52,607 nt of DNA, taken from positions 1 through 52,607 of the forward strand of contig JACPJR010000029.1 in NCBI GenBank assembly GCA_016187565.1. The letters are read 5' to 3'. This DNA is from Candidatus Woesearchaeota archaeon. GTDB lineage: Archaea > Nanobdellota > Nanobdellia > Woesearchaeales > JACPJR01. Under the pieces are notes generated by a model, which had not been told where the DNA came from, ran no database searches, and was given only the letters and a program-made list of their open reading frames with translations. Numbering within the stretch: the first letter of the stretch is position 1; every line of letters starts with the position of its first letter. Of this stretch, positions 29,730 through 37,432 are shown piece by piece. Made by a program: the position numbers and the translations under genes.

Positions 29730-31288
29730 ACCAGCTGGACCTCACTAAATTGTAAGGGAATGTCTCTCTTCTCCTGCTTTTGCTTGCCATACGTCGTTGC
29801 TATAAAGGCATTCTGATATTCCTGTATGTAGTCTTCAAAGAGAGGAACTTTGAGAGGAATGGCAAATTTGCTAAAGGTGCTGGTAAGCAGAGCCTCTCCT
29901 TTATCTAACGAAGCGATGGTTCTTGCATCCGTCGAAAGGTCCTGCGCAGAAGATTCAATAATTGCCTGGCGCTCTGGAGCCATTTCAATACCCAAAATGA
30001 TTTTGGTATTCATATTGGCGAGAATTTCACGGGGGATCATACTGGGGAGTTGGGTAATGGCAATTAATCCTACCTGAAATTTCCTTCCTTCACGCGCAAT
30101 AGTCCCGAAAATATTCGATCCTTTTTCAAGAACTTCCTTTCCCAATACCCGTGGAGCTTCCTCAAGGAGTACAGAAATAACCGGCTTTTGCCCGAGTTCA
30201 CCGGTGCGTTTATATTGCTTGTAACGCTGCAAGATTTCGGTAGCAATAAGGCTCCCGATAAGGATTTCTACAGAGCCTCCAAAACTTGAGGTATCAATGA
30301 TAACCAGTCGTGCCTGCTCAAGTTCTCGAACAATATCTCCAATAGTTGTTGATCCTGCCTGAAGATCAAAGGTTCCATGACAGCTGAGTTTATTTTCAGC
30401 AAACTCTACATCGAGAATAGTAAGTAAGCGACGTTTCACCACACCGATAGTTGCCTCAGTAAATTTAAACCCATCAATAGGCTTTTCAAGGATAATAGCC
30501 TCAATCCAACGATTTCCAAAGGCCTTATAATAAGAACCAAGTGCTTCTTTTTGTGGCGTACTCCACTCAATAACCCCATTGAAATGTTGTGGTTTAATCG
30601 TAGCAATATTGATCTTTAATGTTCTTCCCCCATGCGGTGGATGAGGCGAATAATAGACCACTTTTTCATGATGTGGATGATCCTTTAACCCTCTCTTGTT
30701 TCTTCCAAAGTATTCATCATGCGGATCTAACACCAGGATGCCTGCATAATCCTTATCGACACAATCCCAGAGCATAACAGCAGTAAGGTTTGATTTTCCC
30801 TTTCCTGTTGATGCAGGAATTAAAATATGATGCGTAAGTGCATCTTTTCCGGTTAAATAAATAGGAACATCGAGGATTTTTGAGCCACTTCGTAATTTTC
30901 CAAGAAATAAGGGATGTTTGGGTTTGTTGAGGAACGCAACATCATTCACATTAATTTCACGGATAGGAGAGAAAAACGTAGGAAGGGTTTTACACATCTG
31001 TGCATCTTGCGTAACCGTAATCAGTGGTTTCAAAACTGCAAGGGTATAATTCCGCAAATGAGGCTCCATAAACTCAAGTGTGGTGTTTTCCTCCAGTTGT
31101 AATCCTGAGATCAGTTCCCGATTGCTCTGCGAAATTTGACTGCCATAGATCAAATCATACACTTGGAGTAAAATCTTACCTTTAGGTGTTTCAGCAATAC
31201 ACAGTTCACCGAGCTCTATTTCCTGATCTGCTTTTTGTCGTACGAGTAGTTTACCAAATTCCCCAGAAATAACTTGGCCTTTAATCAT
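29726..31288 (-). CDS. herA: HerA DNA translocase (FtsK/HerA ATPase)
   Basis: The 520-aa protein has an N-terminal HerA beta-barrel (about 1-100), then a Walker A (PASTGKGKS, about 158-166) and Walker B with the HerA-specific LDPHDEY (about 185-191). Later segments include [10 protein letters not shown] and the C-terminal arginine-finger region around IAREGRKF. HerA forms a hexameric translocase that works with NurA nuclease and Mre11-Rad50 in resection of DNA breaks. A TATA box centred about 26 nt before ATG 31288 supports a leaderless start. The gene diverges from the GalE-like epimerase, and their promoters share the 103-bp gap. Confidence 0.93.
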   Translation of the reverse strand: MIKGQVISGEFGKLLVRQKADQEIELGELCIAETPKGKILLQVYDLIYGSQISQSNRELISGLQLEENTTLEFMEPHLRNYTLAVLKPLITVTQDAQMCKTLPTFFSPIREINVNDVAFLNKPKHPLFLGKLRSGSKILDVPIYLTGKDALTHHILIPASTGKGKSNLTAVMLWDCVDKDYAGILVLDPHDEYFGRNKRGLKDHPHHEKVVYYSPHPPHGGRTLKINIATIKPQHFNGVIEWSTPQKEALGSYYKAFGNRWIEAIILEKPIDGFKFTEATIGVVKRRLLTILDVEFAENKLSCHGTFDLQAGSTTIGDIVRELEQARLVIIDTSSFGGSVEILIGSLIATEILQRYKQYKRTGELGQKPVISVLLEEAPRVLGKEVLEKGSNIFGTIAREGRKFQVGLIAITQLPSMIPREILANMNTKIILGIEMAPERQAIIESSAQDLSTDARTIASLDKGEALLTSTFSKFAIPLKVPLFEDYIQEYQNAFIATTYGKQKQEKRDIPLQFSEVQLV

Positions 31289-31308
31289 GGAAATGGGGAA
31301 TCATGGTA

Positions 31309-31319
31309 ATTATATAAAT
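31309..31319 (-). promoter_or_regulatory. TATA box of the herA-mre11-spoIIM operon
   Basis: On the minus strand GATTTATATAATT is centred 25-26 nt before the herA ATG. The predicted transcript is leaderless. No further promoter is evident between herA and spoIIM. Confidence 0.55.
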
Positions 31320-31361
31320 CTACGTCCTCAATTCATATCCGTATCTTGTCCTAAGAAAATC

Positions 31362-31369
31362 TTTATAAA
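31362..31369 (+). promoter_or_regulatory. TATA box of the epimerase gene
   Basis: TTTATAAA is centred about 26 nt before ATG 31392, which supports that start rather than the in-frame ATG at 31287, which would overlap herA. Confidence 0.55.
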
Positions 31370-31391
31370 GCAGGGGGTTTTTCTCTGCGAT

Positions 31392-32312
31392 ATGAAAATG
31401 TTAGTAACTGGCGGAGCAGGATTTATTGGTAGCCATATTGTCGAGCAGTATGTGCAGGCTGGCCATGAGGTTGTTGTGGTTGATAATTTAAGTACAGGCA
31501 AGCGAGAAAACCTGCATCCGAATACAAGATTCTATGAACTGGATATTCAACAGCAACAAGAACTTGCAAAGATATTTGCCAAAGAAAAACCAGAAATAGT
31601 CAACCATCAGGCAGCACAGATTAGCGCATCACGATCATTGAAAGATCCTCTCAATGACGCACAGACTAATGTGCTTGGTTCACTTTCTCTGTTGGAATGT
31701 TGTCGTCAGTATTCAGTCAAAAAGATCATCTATGCTTCTACGGCAGCAGTCTATGGCACACCAGAAACATTGTTGTGTACAGAAGCTCATCCTATTCAAC
31801 CAGTCTGGCCCTATGGTGTCTCAAAATATTACATGGAACAATCCCTTTGGTTGTACCATCATCACTATGGCATACCTTATGCCATATTTCGTTATGGAAA
31901 TGTATATGGCCCGCGGCAAGATCCTTATGGAGAAGCAGGAGTAGTAAGCATTTTTATTGAAAAAATGTTAGAGGGAAAACAACCAAGGATTAATGGCGAT
32001 GGCAAGCAAACAAGAGATTTTGTGTTTGTAAGGGACGTCGCACATGCCAGCCTTTGTGCACTTCAACCTGCTATTCCGTCAGGTGTGTTCAATATCGCAA
32101 CAGGAACAGAAACATCAGTCAATACCCTATTTAACGAAATTAAGCAGCTCCTTAAAAGTCCTCTTCAACCAAATCATGGTCAGCCGATTGTCACTGAAGT
32201 AAGAACAATTGCGCTTGATAACGCCAAAGCAAAGAAAACGCTAAGCTGGAAACCTACAACGCTATTAACCGAGGGACTCAGACAAACCATTGCTTGGTAC
32301 AAGGAGCGTTAA
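31392..32312 (+). CDS. NAD-dependent sugar epimerase, GalE-like (extended SDR)
   Basis: The 306-aa protein begins with the NAD-binding GGAGFIG motif (residues 7-13) and VDNLSTGK, typical of UDP-glucose 4-epimerase-like extended short-chain dehydrogenases. The catalytic triad is visible: S116 in YASTAAVYG and Y141/K145 in YGVSK. The RYGNVYGPRQ substrate loop and RDFVFVRDV follow. The reaction is probably C4 epimerisation of a UDP-hexose or UDP-N-acetylhexosamine for surface-glycan or N-glycan synthesis, which fits a genome encoding heavily sequon-rich surface proteins. Exact sugar specificity cannot be read. The next gene begins 5 bp after the stop. Confidence 0.88.
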   Translation: MKMLVTGGAGFIGSHIVEQYVQAGHEVVVVDNLSTGKRENLHPNTRFYELDIQQQQELAKIFAKEKPEIVNHQAAQISASRSLKDPLNDAQTNVLGSLSLLECCRQYSVKKIIYASTAAVYGTPETLLCTEAHPIQPVWPYGVSKYYMEQSLWLYHHHYGIPYAIFRYGNVYGPRQDPYGEAGVVSIFIEKMLEGKQPRINGDGKQTRDFVFVRDVAHASLCALQPAIPSGVFNIATGTETSVNTLFNEIKQLLKSPLQPNHGQPIVTEVRTIALDNAKAKKTLSWKPTTLLTEGLRQTIAWYKER

Positions 32313-32317
32313 AGAGT

Positions 32318-32854
32318 ATGATTGAGCTTGATCAAAAAGTCGCAATAGCTACATTAGGTAAAAATGCATTTGTAAGAGAATTCTCAGCGCTTGCTACAGG
32401 TTTGTCAGTACGGGGTTTTCAAGATAGAAGATTTTTCCCAAGAAACAGATGGTATATGGCCAGTGTCCCGCCGATTACAGGAGAACAGTTACTATTTTAC
32501 CAACGTTTTGTAGTGGAATATTTTGGAGAACCTATCAAAGATTACGATGTACCCATAGTTCCTGGAGAAAATATACCTGACGATGTTATTCCAATGATTA
32601 ATAGAATGAATGGATATCTTTTCTTGGGGATTGCGGTTATTCACGACCTGTTGAATTTAGACCAAGTGGTTCACATTTTGGATGAACAACAAGGAGCATC
32701 TAGAAATCCACCAATTAATTTAGGCAATAAACAAGCATTGTATTTAAGAAGAATTACTGATGGAACATTTACAGAACTCATCAGGGTTTCCCCACATATA
32801 AGCAAAGGGGGGAATGAATATTCCATGGAATATATGTTACACAAAAGAATGTAG
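32318..32854 (+). CDS. Conserved-looking hypothetical protein (178 aa)
   Basis: I do not recognise this protein. It has no signal peptide, membrane helix or known motif. It starts MIELDQKVAIATLGK, with central segments RFFPRNRWYMASVPP and INRMNGYLFLGIAVIHDLL, and ends with a basic tail. The coding frame is intact and the base composition resembles its neighbours. ATG 32318 lies 5 bp after the epimerase stop, suggesting co-transcription; the frame also contains an ATG at 32294 inside the epimerase gene. A role connected to sugar metabolism is only a guess from context. Confidence 0.6.
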   Translation: MIELDQKVAIATLGKNAFVREFSALATGLSVRGFQDRRFFPRNRWYMASVPPITGEQLLFYQRFVVEYFGEPIKDYDVPIVPGENIPDDVIPMINRMNGYLFLGIAVIHDLLNLDQVVHILDEQQGASRNPPINLGNKQALYLRRITDGTFTELIRVSPHISKGGNEYSMEYMLHKRM

Positions 32855-32868
32855 CAAGACCATGGTGA

Positions 32869-33561
32869 TCATTCGCGACGTTTACTATTCTCTTTTTCTA
32901 CTATCGTGATAAGCTCGTCGATGCTTGCAATAGCATGATCTGTTTTAATATTCCGTACTTGTTTATCTGAACCATACTGTGCAAAACACGTTTTAATACC
33001 GAGCTTTCTTGCCCCTGCCATATCTCTTGAGGGCCTATCACCAACCATAAGGCATTCTTCTGGTTTAACCTTGAGTTTGGTTAGGGCTGCCTTAAATGGC
33101 AAGATGCTTGGTTTTGTCCTGCCGGTATCCTCTAAGGCTACGACGACATCAAAGAAATCGTCAATTCTCATAGCAACTAATCTTAGCCAGGCTTTTAATT
33201 TTGGTGCGTCGCTGACAATGGCTAATTGAAGGCCTTTACTTTTGAGCGCAATCAGTGTCTTCTTTGTTCCAGGATAGGGATGCAAAAAGCCTGTTCGTGC
33301 CTGTCGATAGGCTACAATAGCGTATGCCAATTTTTTGTAATCAATTTCTCCGGTTACTTTTTTCAAAAATCTTTGGAAGATCTGTGGATTTTCAAAGTGA
33401 GTTTGATGATACAGTTGGTAAAGGATCTCAAGGGCATCCTCTTTAGGTATGGTTAAGCCAGCATCAATCATTGCATCAATTGCTTCAGAAATCGCAATAT
33501 GTTTCATCTTCATAAAATCAATCAGCGTATTGTCCAGATCGAACAGGATTGCTTTGATCAT
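32869..33561 (-). CDS. HAD-family hydrolase (subfamily IA)
   Basis: The 230-aa protein has FDLDNTLID at the N terminus (D8, D10 in the D-x-D-x-T motif), a helical cap (about 20-95), VSDAPKLK as motif II near 117, the lysine in GRTKPS as motif III, and MVGDRPSRDMAGARKLG as motif IV. The layout matches archaeal HAD-IA enzymes related to phosphoglycolate phosphatase-like proteins. The substrate is unknown; small phosphorylated metabolites are likely. The gene converges with the unknown gene upstream, with 14 bp between the stops. Confidence 0.85.
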   Translation of the reverse strand: MIKAILFDLDNTLIDFMKMKHIAISEAIDAMIDAGLTIPKEDALEILYQLYHQTHFENPQIFQRFLKKVTGEIDYKKLAYAIVAYRQARTGFLHPYPGTKKTLIALKSKGLQLAIVSDAPKLKAWLRLVAMRIDDFFDVVVALEDTGRTKPSILPFKAALTKLKVKPEECLMVGDRPSRDMAGARKLGIKTCFAQYGSDKQVRNIKTDHAIASIDELITIVEKENSKRRE

Positions 33562-33650
33562 GTTAACTGCCCTCTTTGTTTTTCTTGTCAGGTGTTCCTT
33601 AACTATTTGTCTACTTTCAGGGGTTCACTCTAGTACTTAAATCTTTTCTC

Positions 33651-33659
33651 CTTATAAAG
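33651..33659 (+). promoter_or_regulatory. TATA box of the candidate RNA gene
   Basis: CTTATAAAG lies about 26 nt before 33681, where the structured region begins. No open reading frame of note follows it. Confidence 0.4.
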
Positions 33660-33680
33660 GAAGTCTTGATAAACTGTACA

Positions 33681-33892
33681 CGCCACGATGATGGCAGCTG
33701 ACGGATTTTTTCGTTTCTCTCAAAAATCCTACTCGCCAAAACAGAGCCGTATACTTCGTCTACGAACCTGCTTTGTCTCGCCAGCGCCACCGTGGCGTGC
33801 GACGAGCCGAGGGTTGGCTCCTTCGGAGCTGGGCTCGTAGGGCAAAACCGAATATATGAGGTTTTGACCGTCGCACCGCCAATAGTGGCGCT
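33681..33892 (+). ncRNA. Candidate novel structured RNA
   Basis: The 360-bp gap between two minus-strand genes has no plausible protein gene but folds strongly. 33703-33710 pairs with 33722-33729 as a hairpin. 33783-33790 pairs perfectly with 33885-33892. Inside it 33794-33803 pairs with 33870-33880 (one bulge). Two hairpins branch from it: 33803-33808 with 33832-33837, carrying the nested 33817-33821/33825-33829, and 33843-33849 with 33860-33866. This is a compact three-way junction of about 110 nt. It is GC-richer than its surroundings, as RNA genes are in AT-rich genomes, has a TATA box at the right distance upstream and a T6 run at 33917-33922. I could not match it to SRP, tRNA, 5S or RNase P RNA. 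An ACA triplet at 33896-33898 follows the outer stem, so an H/ACA-like RNA is possible. Confidence 0.45.
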
Positions 33893-33916
33893 ATGAACAA
33901 ATGCTACTTATATCTG

Positions 33917-33922
33917 TTTTTT
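33917..33922 (+). terminator. T-run behind the candidate RNA
   Basis: Six consecutive T residues follow the folded region by about 25 nt. Archaeal RNA polymerase commonly terminates at such T-runs. The run overlaps the stop codon of the winged-helix gene on the other strand. Confidence 0.3.
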
Positions 33923-34185
33923 CACCGTACCATTAACTCCTCTTCGACAAGTTTTTTAATTCGTTTCGGATTAAAAACCCATATAATGCAGCCATCTTTG
34001 TCAATGATGATCTTTCCTGCCTCTTCAAGATAATCCAAAACTACCGTGAATGTTTGGTACATCATTTTCTTTGGTAATCTTTTCCAAAGTTGATACTTTC
34101 CACATTCCTGGCTGTATTTTTGAATAGTTTCCTCAACCATGAGTACGGTCTCAAGTGTTGGGCTATGGAGATTTCTTTTTGGCAT
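33922..34185 (-). CDS. Small winged-helix-like protein (87 aa)
   Basis: The protein starts MPKRNLHSPTLETVLMVEE, followed by a helical segment with QLWKRLPKKMMYQTF as a probable recognition helix, then VLDYLEEAGKIIIDKDGCIIWVFNP forming the beta wing. This pattern (helices, then -L-x-x-G-x-I-x-x-x-x-G-x-I-x-W- wing) is the common archaeal winged-helix layout. It probably acts as a DNA-binding regulator of unknown targets. ATG 34185 is chosen because an AT-rich TATA element (TTTAAATAA, near 34212) lies about 26 nt upstream; the frame continues to 34233 through this promoter. It diverges from the thpR gene. Confidence 0.6.
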   Translation of the reverse strand: MPKRNLHSPTLETVLMVEETIQKYSQECGKYQLWKRLPKKMMYQTFTVVLDYLEEAGKIIIDKDGCIIWVFNPKRIKKLVEEELMVR

Positions 34186-34277
34186 ATTATATAATAATAT
34201 ATAATAGCTTTTATTTAAATGTTTGCTCATCATCTTTTTCTCGTAACATTTATTAGGCTAGACTCAGTATTCGTTTT

Positions 34278-34838
34278 ATGCGCCTTTTCCTTGCTTTGTT
34301 GCTTCCTCCTGAAATACGAAAAGAACTTGTTGCGCTTTATCAGTCTATTCCTCCATCGCTCGGAAAGATTACTTGGGTGGCAGAAGAAAATATCCATCTT
34401 ACCATCAAGTTTCTGGGAGAGGTTCCTCAAGAAAAACTCTCGTTAATAAAACACGTGCTTGCTCAGGTGCATCATCATCCTTTTGATCTTCAGCTGACAG
34501 ATATTGGTGCTTTTCCCAAGCTCTCTAATCCGCGAGTTATCTGGGTCGGGGTTATGCCTCACGAAACGGTTGTCCTGCTGCAGAAGCAAATTGATGACGC
34601 ATTAGCAAAGCTTGGGTTTAGCAAAGACCTACGCTTTCATCCGCACATTACCCTCGGAAGAGTAAAGATAGTTCATGAGGGGCATGCACTCACCAAAATG
34701 CTTTCTTCCTTGCCACTGAAACCACGCCATTTCACGGCTAATGAATTTTCGCTGATGCAAAGTACGTTGACGCCAAAAGGGCCTGTTTATCAGAATTTAT
34801 CAAGGGAAAATAAAGACGAGAATGTTATGGTTCGATAG
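34278..34838 (+). CDS. thpR: RNA 2',3'-cyclic phosphodiesterase (ThpR/LigT)
   Basis: The 186-aa protein has the two HxTx motifs of the 2H phosphoesterase superfamily, HLTI at residues 40-43 and HITL at 123-126, in the usual bilobal arrangement, plus the start MRLFLALLLP typical of the family. It hydrolyses 2',3'-cyclic phosphate ends of RNA (and ligates 2'-5' in vitro), a role tied to tRNA splicing and RNA repair. A TATA-like ATTTATTA about 27 nt before the ATG fits a nearly leaderless transcript. Its last 14 bp overlap the 3' end of vapC, tail to tail. Confidence 0.92.
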   Translation: MRLFLALLLPPEIRKELVALYQSIPPSLGKITWVAEENIHLTIKFLGEVPQEKLSLIKHVLAQVHHHPFDLQLTDIGAFPKLSNPRVIWVGVMPHETVVLLQKQIDDALAKLGFSKDLRFHPHITLGRVKIVHEGHALTKMLSSLPLKPRHFTANEFSLMQSTLTPKGPVYQNLSRENKDENVMVR

Positions 34839-35295
34839 CCTGAATCTCCTTGATTTTTTTGAAATCCAGATCACTGGTCAGAATTTTGACAATACCGTAC
34901 TGCTGCATTGTTGCAAGAATAGAAGCGTCAGTGGGCAATAAACCATATTGTTCGGAAAGAGCGCAACTCAACACCTCTTCTTGCTCCTCTATTTCGTAAA
35001 TGTGCACCTTGCTTCGAATGTTTACAAAGAAAAGCAGATAACGAGCATATACCTCTTGTCTGAGTTTTTTATCATTTTTAATGTGATTCAGGATAGTATA
35101 TTTGTTGGTTGTATTCAGCTTTAGTGCAGCCTCTCCCCATAACAGTTTAAACTTAAGTTCATTTAAGACAAGAACATTGGTACAAAGAATATATTGATTA
35201 TCGTCGAGCAGTCGCATAACGACATCTCCTTTCCCCTTTTCTTGACTAAGAAAATAAAAAAAAGCATTCGTATCAATGAAGATCTGTTCTTTCAT
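34825..35295 (-). CDS. vapC: PIN-domain ribonuclease toxin (VapC-like)
   Basis: This 156-aa PIN-domain protein has the expected acidic residues: FIDTNAFFYF near the N terminus, E in LNELKFK, D in LPTDASILATM and D in LTSDLDFKK. VapC toxins are Mg2+-dependent endoribonucleases that cleave tRNA or rRNA. It is encoded 40 bp downstream of an AbrB-type antitoxin gene on the same strand. ATG 35295 is chosen over an in-frame TTG at 35313. Its 3' end overlaps thpR by 14 bp. All four active-site positions appear intact, so it is probably functional. Confidence 0.82.
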   Translation of the reverse strand: MKEQIFIDTNAFFYFLSQEKGKGDVVMRLLDDNQYILCTNVLVLNELKFKLLWGEAALKLNTTNKYTILNHIKNDKKLRQEVYARYLLFFVNIRSKVHIYEIEEQEEVLSCALSEQYGLLPTDASILATMQQYGIVKILTSDLDFKKIKEIQAIEP

Positions 35296-35335
35296 GTTCT
35301 CTGTTCTCGTCAATCTCGGTAAGTTGATGTTAAAG

Positions 35336-35572
35336 CTATCTCGCTAACAGCTCATGATAGATGAGATCTATTTTTTTAATATCAGTTTTGCTTAATTCTC
35401 CGAAAAGTCCACGAAGTTTTCGGAAATCATTTTCGACAGGGACGAGAAGGATACCATTTTTTCCTGTAATTATCTCTATCTTAGCGTTTGGCTTCAGTCC
35501 TTTTTCTTCCCTTATTCTCTTGGGGATAACGATCTCTCCGCGCTCTCCAATTGCTTTAATGCAGATAGTCAT
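35336..35572 (-). CDS. vapB: AbrB-type antitoxin (VapB-like)
   Basis: The 78-aa protein begins with a SpoVT/AbrB swapped-hairpin domain (IGERGEIVIPKRIREEKGLKPNAK), one of the standard antitoxin DNA-binding folds. The C-terminal helical segment FRKLRGLFGELSKTDIKKID would bind and block the PIN toxin. It precedes vapC, the usual order, allowing autoregulation of the operon. A TATA box (ATTTAAATAG on the minus strand, about 35604-35612) lies about 36 nt before the ATG. Confidence 0.82.
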   Translation of the reverse strand: MTICIKAIGERGEIVIPKRIREEKGLKPNAKIEIITGKNGILLVPVENDFRKLRGLFGELSKTDIKKIDLIYHELLAR

Positions 35573-35676
35573 GGACGTTCACGAGAGAGGGATGTAATAG
35601 GACTATTTAAATTTTCTGAATCTTTTTTTTTTTTCTGAAATTATCTAACGTCAGATTTTTATGATTTCAAAAACCT

Positions 35677-35684
35677 TTATAAAT
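35677..35684 (+). promoter_or_regulatory. TATA box of the RNase P RNA gene
   Basis: TTTATAAA is centred about 27 nt before the predicted RNase P RNA 5' end at 35707 and may also drive the downstream Sec61-beta and NAC genes. Confidence 0.55.
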
Positions 35685-35706
35685 AATGACTTCTTTCACC
35701 AACTTG

Positions 35707-36057
35707 TAGGGGAGTGCTTAACACAGGTTCCCTCGGGAACTTAGGAAAGTCCACCCACCCAACTGAGCAATCAGTTGCGACGAGATGTTTGGCTTTGCTG
35801 GACGCTCGTTGGCCACTTATGGGAGTAAGATCCTGAAAAGGATGGCAACCACTCAGAAACGAGACCGCCTCATGTAGGGATGAAAAATGCGAAGGTGTTG
35901 GCGACAACACTGAGATAACCTTTTGACAACGCATGAGGAATGGATGAAACGGTGAGTCCTGGCCGGTGCAAGTCAGTATGACGCTCAGTTTAATGTTAAG
36001 GAGGGCTGTTCATCAGCAATGGTGAAGTCCTACAGAAGGTGGCTTACAGCTTCCCTA
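35707..36057 (+). ncRNA. rnpB: RNase P RNA (archaeal type)
   Basis: Conserved elements of RNase P RNA appear in the right order: GGAAAGTCC near the 5' end (about 35744), AGAAACGAGACCG in the middle, GATGAAACGGTGAG (about 35943), and the 3' signature ACAGAAGGTGGCTTACAG (about 36032-36049). The ends pair as helix P1: 35707-35714 with 36050-36057 (one G-T). The length of about 350 nt is typical for a full-size archaeal molecule. It is the catalytic RNA that removes tRNA 5' leaders. The Sec61-beta gene begins 23 nt after it. Open frames on the opposite strand here are spurious. End positions are from the P1 pairing and could shift by a few bases. Confidence 0.93.
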
Positions 36058-36080
36058 CGTCTTTCCTTTAGGAATGAATC

Positions 36081-36254
36081 ATGACACGTGATGACAGAAT
36101 TCGGATGCCTTCGGGTATGGGCGGTCTTGTACGTTACTTTGATGAGTATAAAAGTAAGATCGAGTTTCAGCCAGGCCATATTATCATTCTTGCCTTAGTT
36201 ATTATTATTCTTGTTCTTATTTTCCATCTCTATGGTGGAAACTTGTTTTACTAA
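36081..36254 (+). CDS. Preprotein translocase subunit Sec61-beta
   Basis: This short gene encodes 57 aa beginning MTRDDRIRMPSGMGGLVRYF, followed by DEYKSKIEFQPGHI and a single C-terminal membrane helix (about 34-49). The P-x-G-x-G-G-L-x-R-Y-F segment and the single tail helix are hallmarks of archaeal Sec61-beta/SecG, the small accessory subunit of the SecYE protein channel. A GGA-rich stretch just before the ATG may serve as ribosome-binding site. It lies between the RNase P RNA and the NAC gene; the three are tightly packed on one strand. Confidence 0.9.
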   Translation: MTRDDRIRMPSGMGGLVRYFDEYKSKIEFQPGHIIILALVIIILVLIFHLYGGNLFY

Positions 36255-36272
36255 CAGCTTATTGAGGTCTAT

Positions 36273-36611
36273 ATGTTTCCTGGAATGAATGCACGAAAGA
36301 TGGAACAGATGATGCGTAAGATGGGCATCCAACAGGTAGAGATCCCCGCAAAACAAGTTGTTATGACGCTCGAAGATAAGGAGCTTGTTTTTTTAGATCC
36401 ACAAGTAAGTAAGGTAAATATGATGGGTCAGATAACCTATCAGTTGATCGGAGAAGTAGAGGAACGGTCTCTTGAAGTTGCTATAAAGGAAGAGGATATC
36501 CAAACAGTTATGGAACAGGCTGATGTTGATGCTGCAACGGCAAAAGAAGCGCTTCGCACCGCTCATGGAGATCTTGCTGCAGCCATACTCGCGCTCAGAA
36601 ATGAAAGGTAA
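36273..36611 (+). CDS. nac: Nascent polypeptide-associated complex protein (NAC-alpha-like)
   Basis: The 112-aa protein has the NAC beta-barrel (about 10-60, with MMRKMGIQQVEI and KELVFLDPQVSKVNMMGQITYQL) and a C-terminal UBA domain (about 72-110, MEQADVDAATAKEALRTAHG). Archaeal NAC is a homodimer that binds nascent chains at the ribosome exit site. The GAGGT ribosome-binding sequence lies 4 nt before the ATG. It follows Sec61-beta by 18 bp, linking chaperoning of nascent chains with the translocon. Confidence 0.92.
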   Translation: MFPGMNARKMEQMMRKMGIQQVEIPAKQVVMTLEDKELVFLDPQVSKVNMMGQITYQLIGEVEERSLEVAIKEEDIQTVMEQADVDAATAKEALRTAHGDLAAAILALRNER

Positions 36612-36749
36612 ATTCTTTGAAGAGCTTATATATCCTTTCTCAGTGATAATTTTTCCGAGGCAACTCTTTTTAAAGCTATCGAAAAGTTTAAATATATGCT
36701 TATCTGAAAATACTTTAGGGGGTAGAGTTGGTAGATCTGTAGTTACCAT

Positions 36750-36815
36750 ATGCAGATTGCGGTAGTTGTGGTGATGTTCCTGTTATTTGCTTGCATATAT
36801 CTGTTAAAAGTATGA
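36750..36815 (+). CDS. Possible tiny hydrophobic peptide (21 aa)
   Basis: An ATG at 36750 opens a 21-residue frame, MQIAVVVVMFLLFACIYLLKV, which would be a single membrane helix. It lies in the 230-bp gap between NAC and TFE, about 50 nt after a TATA-like TTTAAATA near 36690. No clear ribosome-binding site is present. It may be a small membrane peptide or an upstream reading frame in the TFE leader, or chance. Confidence 0.2.
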   Translation: MQIAVVVVMFLLFACIYLLKV

Positions 36816-36841
36816 AGGGGAGGATATAAATTTCGTGGGCC

Positions 36842-37381
36842 ATGAGAATTACGAACAACTTTATGTATAATACCATCAGTGAAGTGGTGGGAGAAGACGT
36901 TATTCCTATAGTGGAATACTTAAAAAATCGTAAGAATATCTCAGAGTTTCAAATCGCTGAAAAGACCGATCTTGAGATAAACATAACTAGAAATGTACTT
37001 TATAGGCTTCATAGTCATAATCTGGTAAGGTATAACCGAAAAAAAGATCGTCAAAAAGGATGGTACATTACCTATTGGACATTTAACGCCCGGAGAATTA
37101 AAGAACTTGCCGAGCAGCTCAGGAAAAAAAAGCTCGATCGTTTCAAGGAACGACTGGAGAAGGAAGAAACCCATGCGGGCAATTTCTACCTTTGTTCAAA
37201 AACATGTGTGCGGTTAAACTTTGATGCTGCATGTGATTTTAATTTTAAATGCCCTGAATGCGGTGAAATTCTCAACCCCCAAGACAATACTAAAACAATC
37301 GAACATTTAAGAACTCAGATTGCTGAACTTGAGAGTGAGCAAAAGCTCAGTAAGCAAAAAGTCAAGCGAAAAGCAGGATAA
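36842..37381 (+). CDS. tfe: Transcription factor E (TFE, TFIIE-alpha homologue)
   Basis: The 179-aa protein has an N-terminal extended winged helix (about 10-85, with ISEFQIAEKTDLEINITRN and GWYITYWTFN) and a zinc ribbon with C118, C122, C137 and C140 (YLCSKTC and CPEC), then a coiled C-terminal tail. TFE stabilises the archaeal RNA polymerase open complex with TBP and TFB. ATG 36842 gives the full length; an internal ATG at 36863 is possible, as a TATA-like GATATAAAT sits only about 19 nt before 36842. Domain content and length are standard. Confidence 0.92.
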   Translation: MRITNNFMYNTISEVVGEDVIPIVEYLKNRKNISEFQIAEKTDLEINITRNVLYRLHSHNLVRYNRKKDRQKGWYITYWTFNARRIKELAEQLRKKKLDRFKERLEKEETHAGNFYLCSKTCVRLNFDAACDFNFKCPECGEILNPQDNTKTIEHLRTQIAELESEQKLSKQKVKRKAG

Positions 37382-37432
37382 ATTCCTCTTTCTCTGTTTC
37401 TTATACCTTTAAGGAATTTAAACTAGTTATAT

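Noticed and set aside
35677-35934. An 85-codon minus-strand open frame within the RNase P RNA
   Set aside because: The region carries all RNase P signatures; the frame has no motif or start signal.
36710-36785. tRNA-like stretch with a D-arm-like GTTGGTAGA
   Set aside because: No T-arm sequence, no acceptor-stem pairing.
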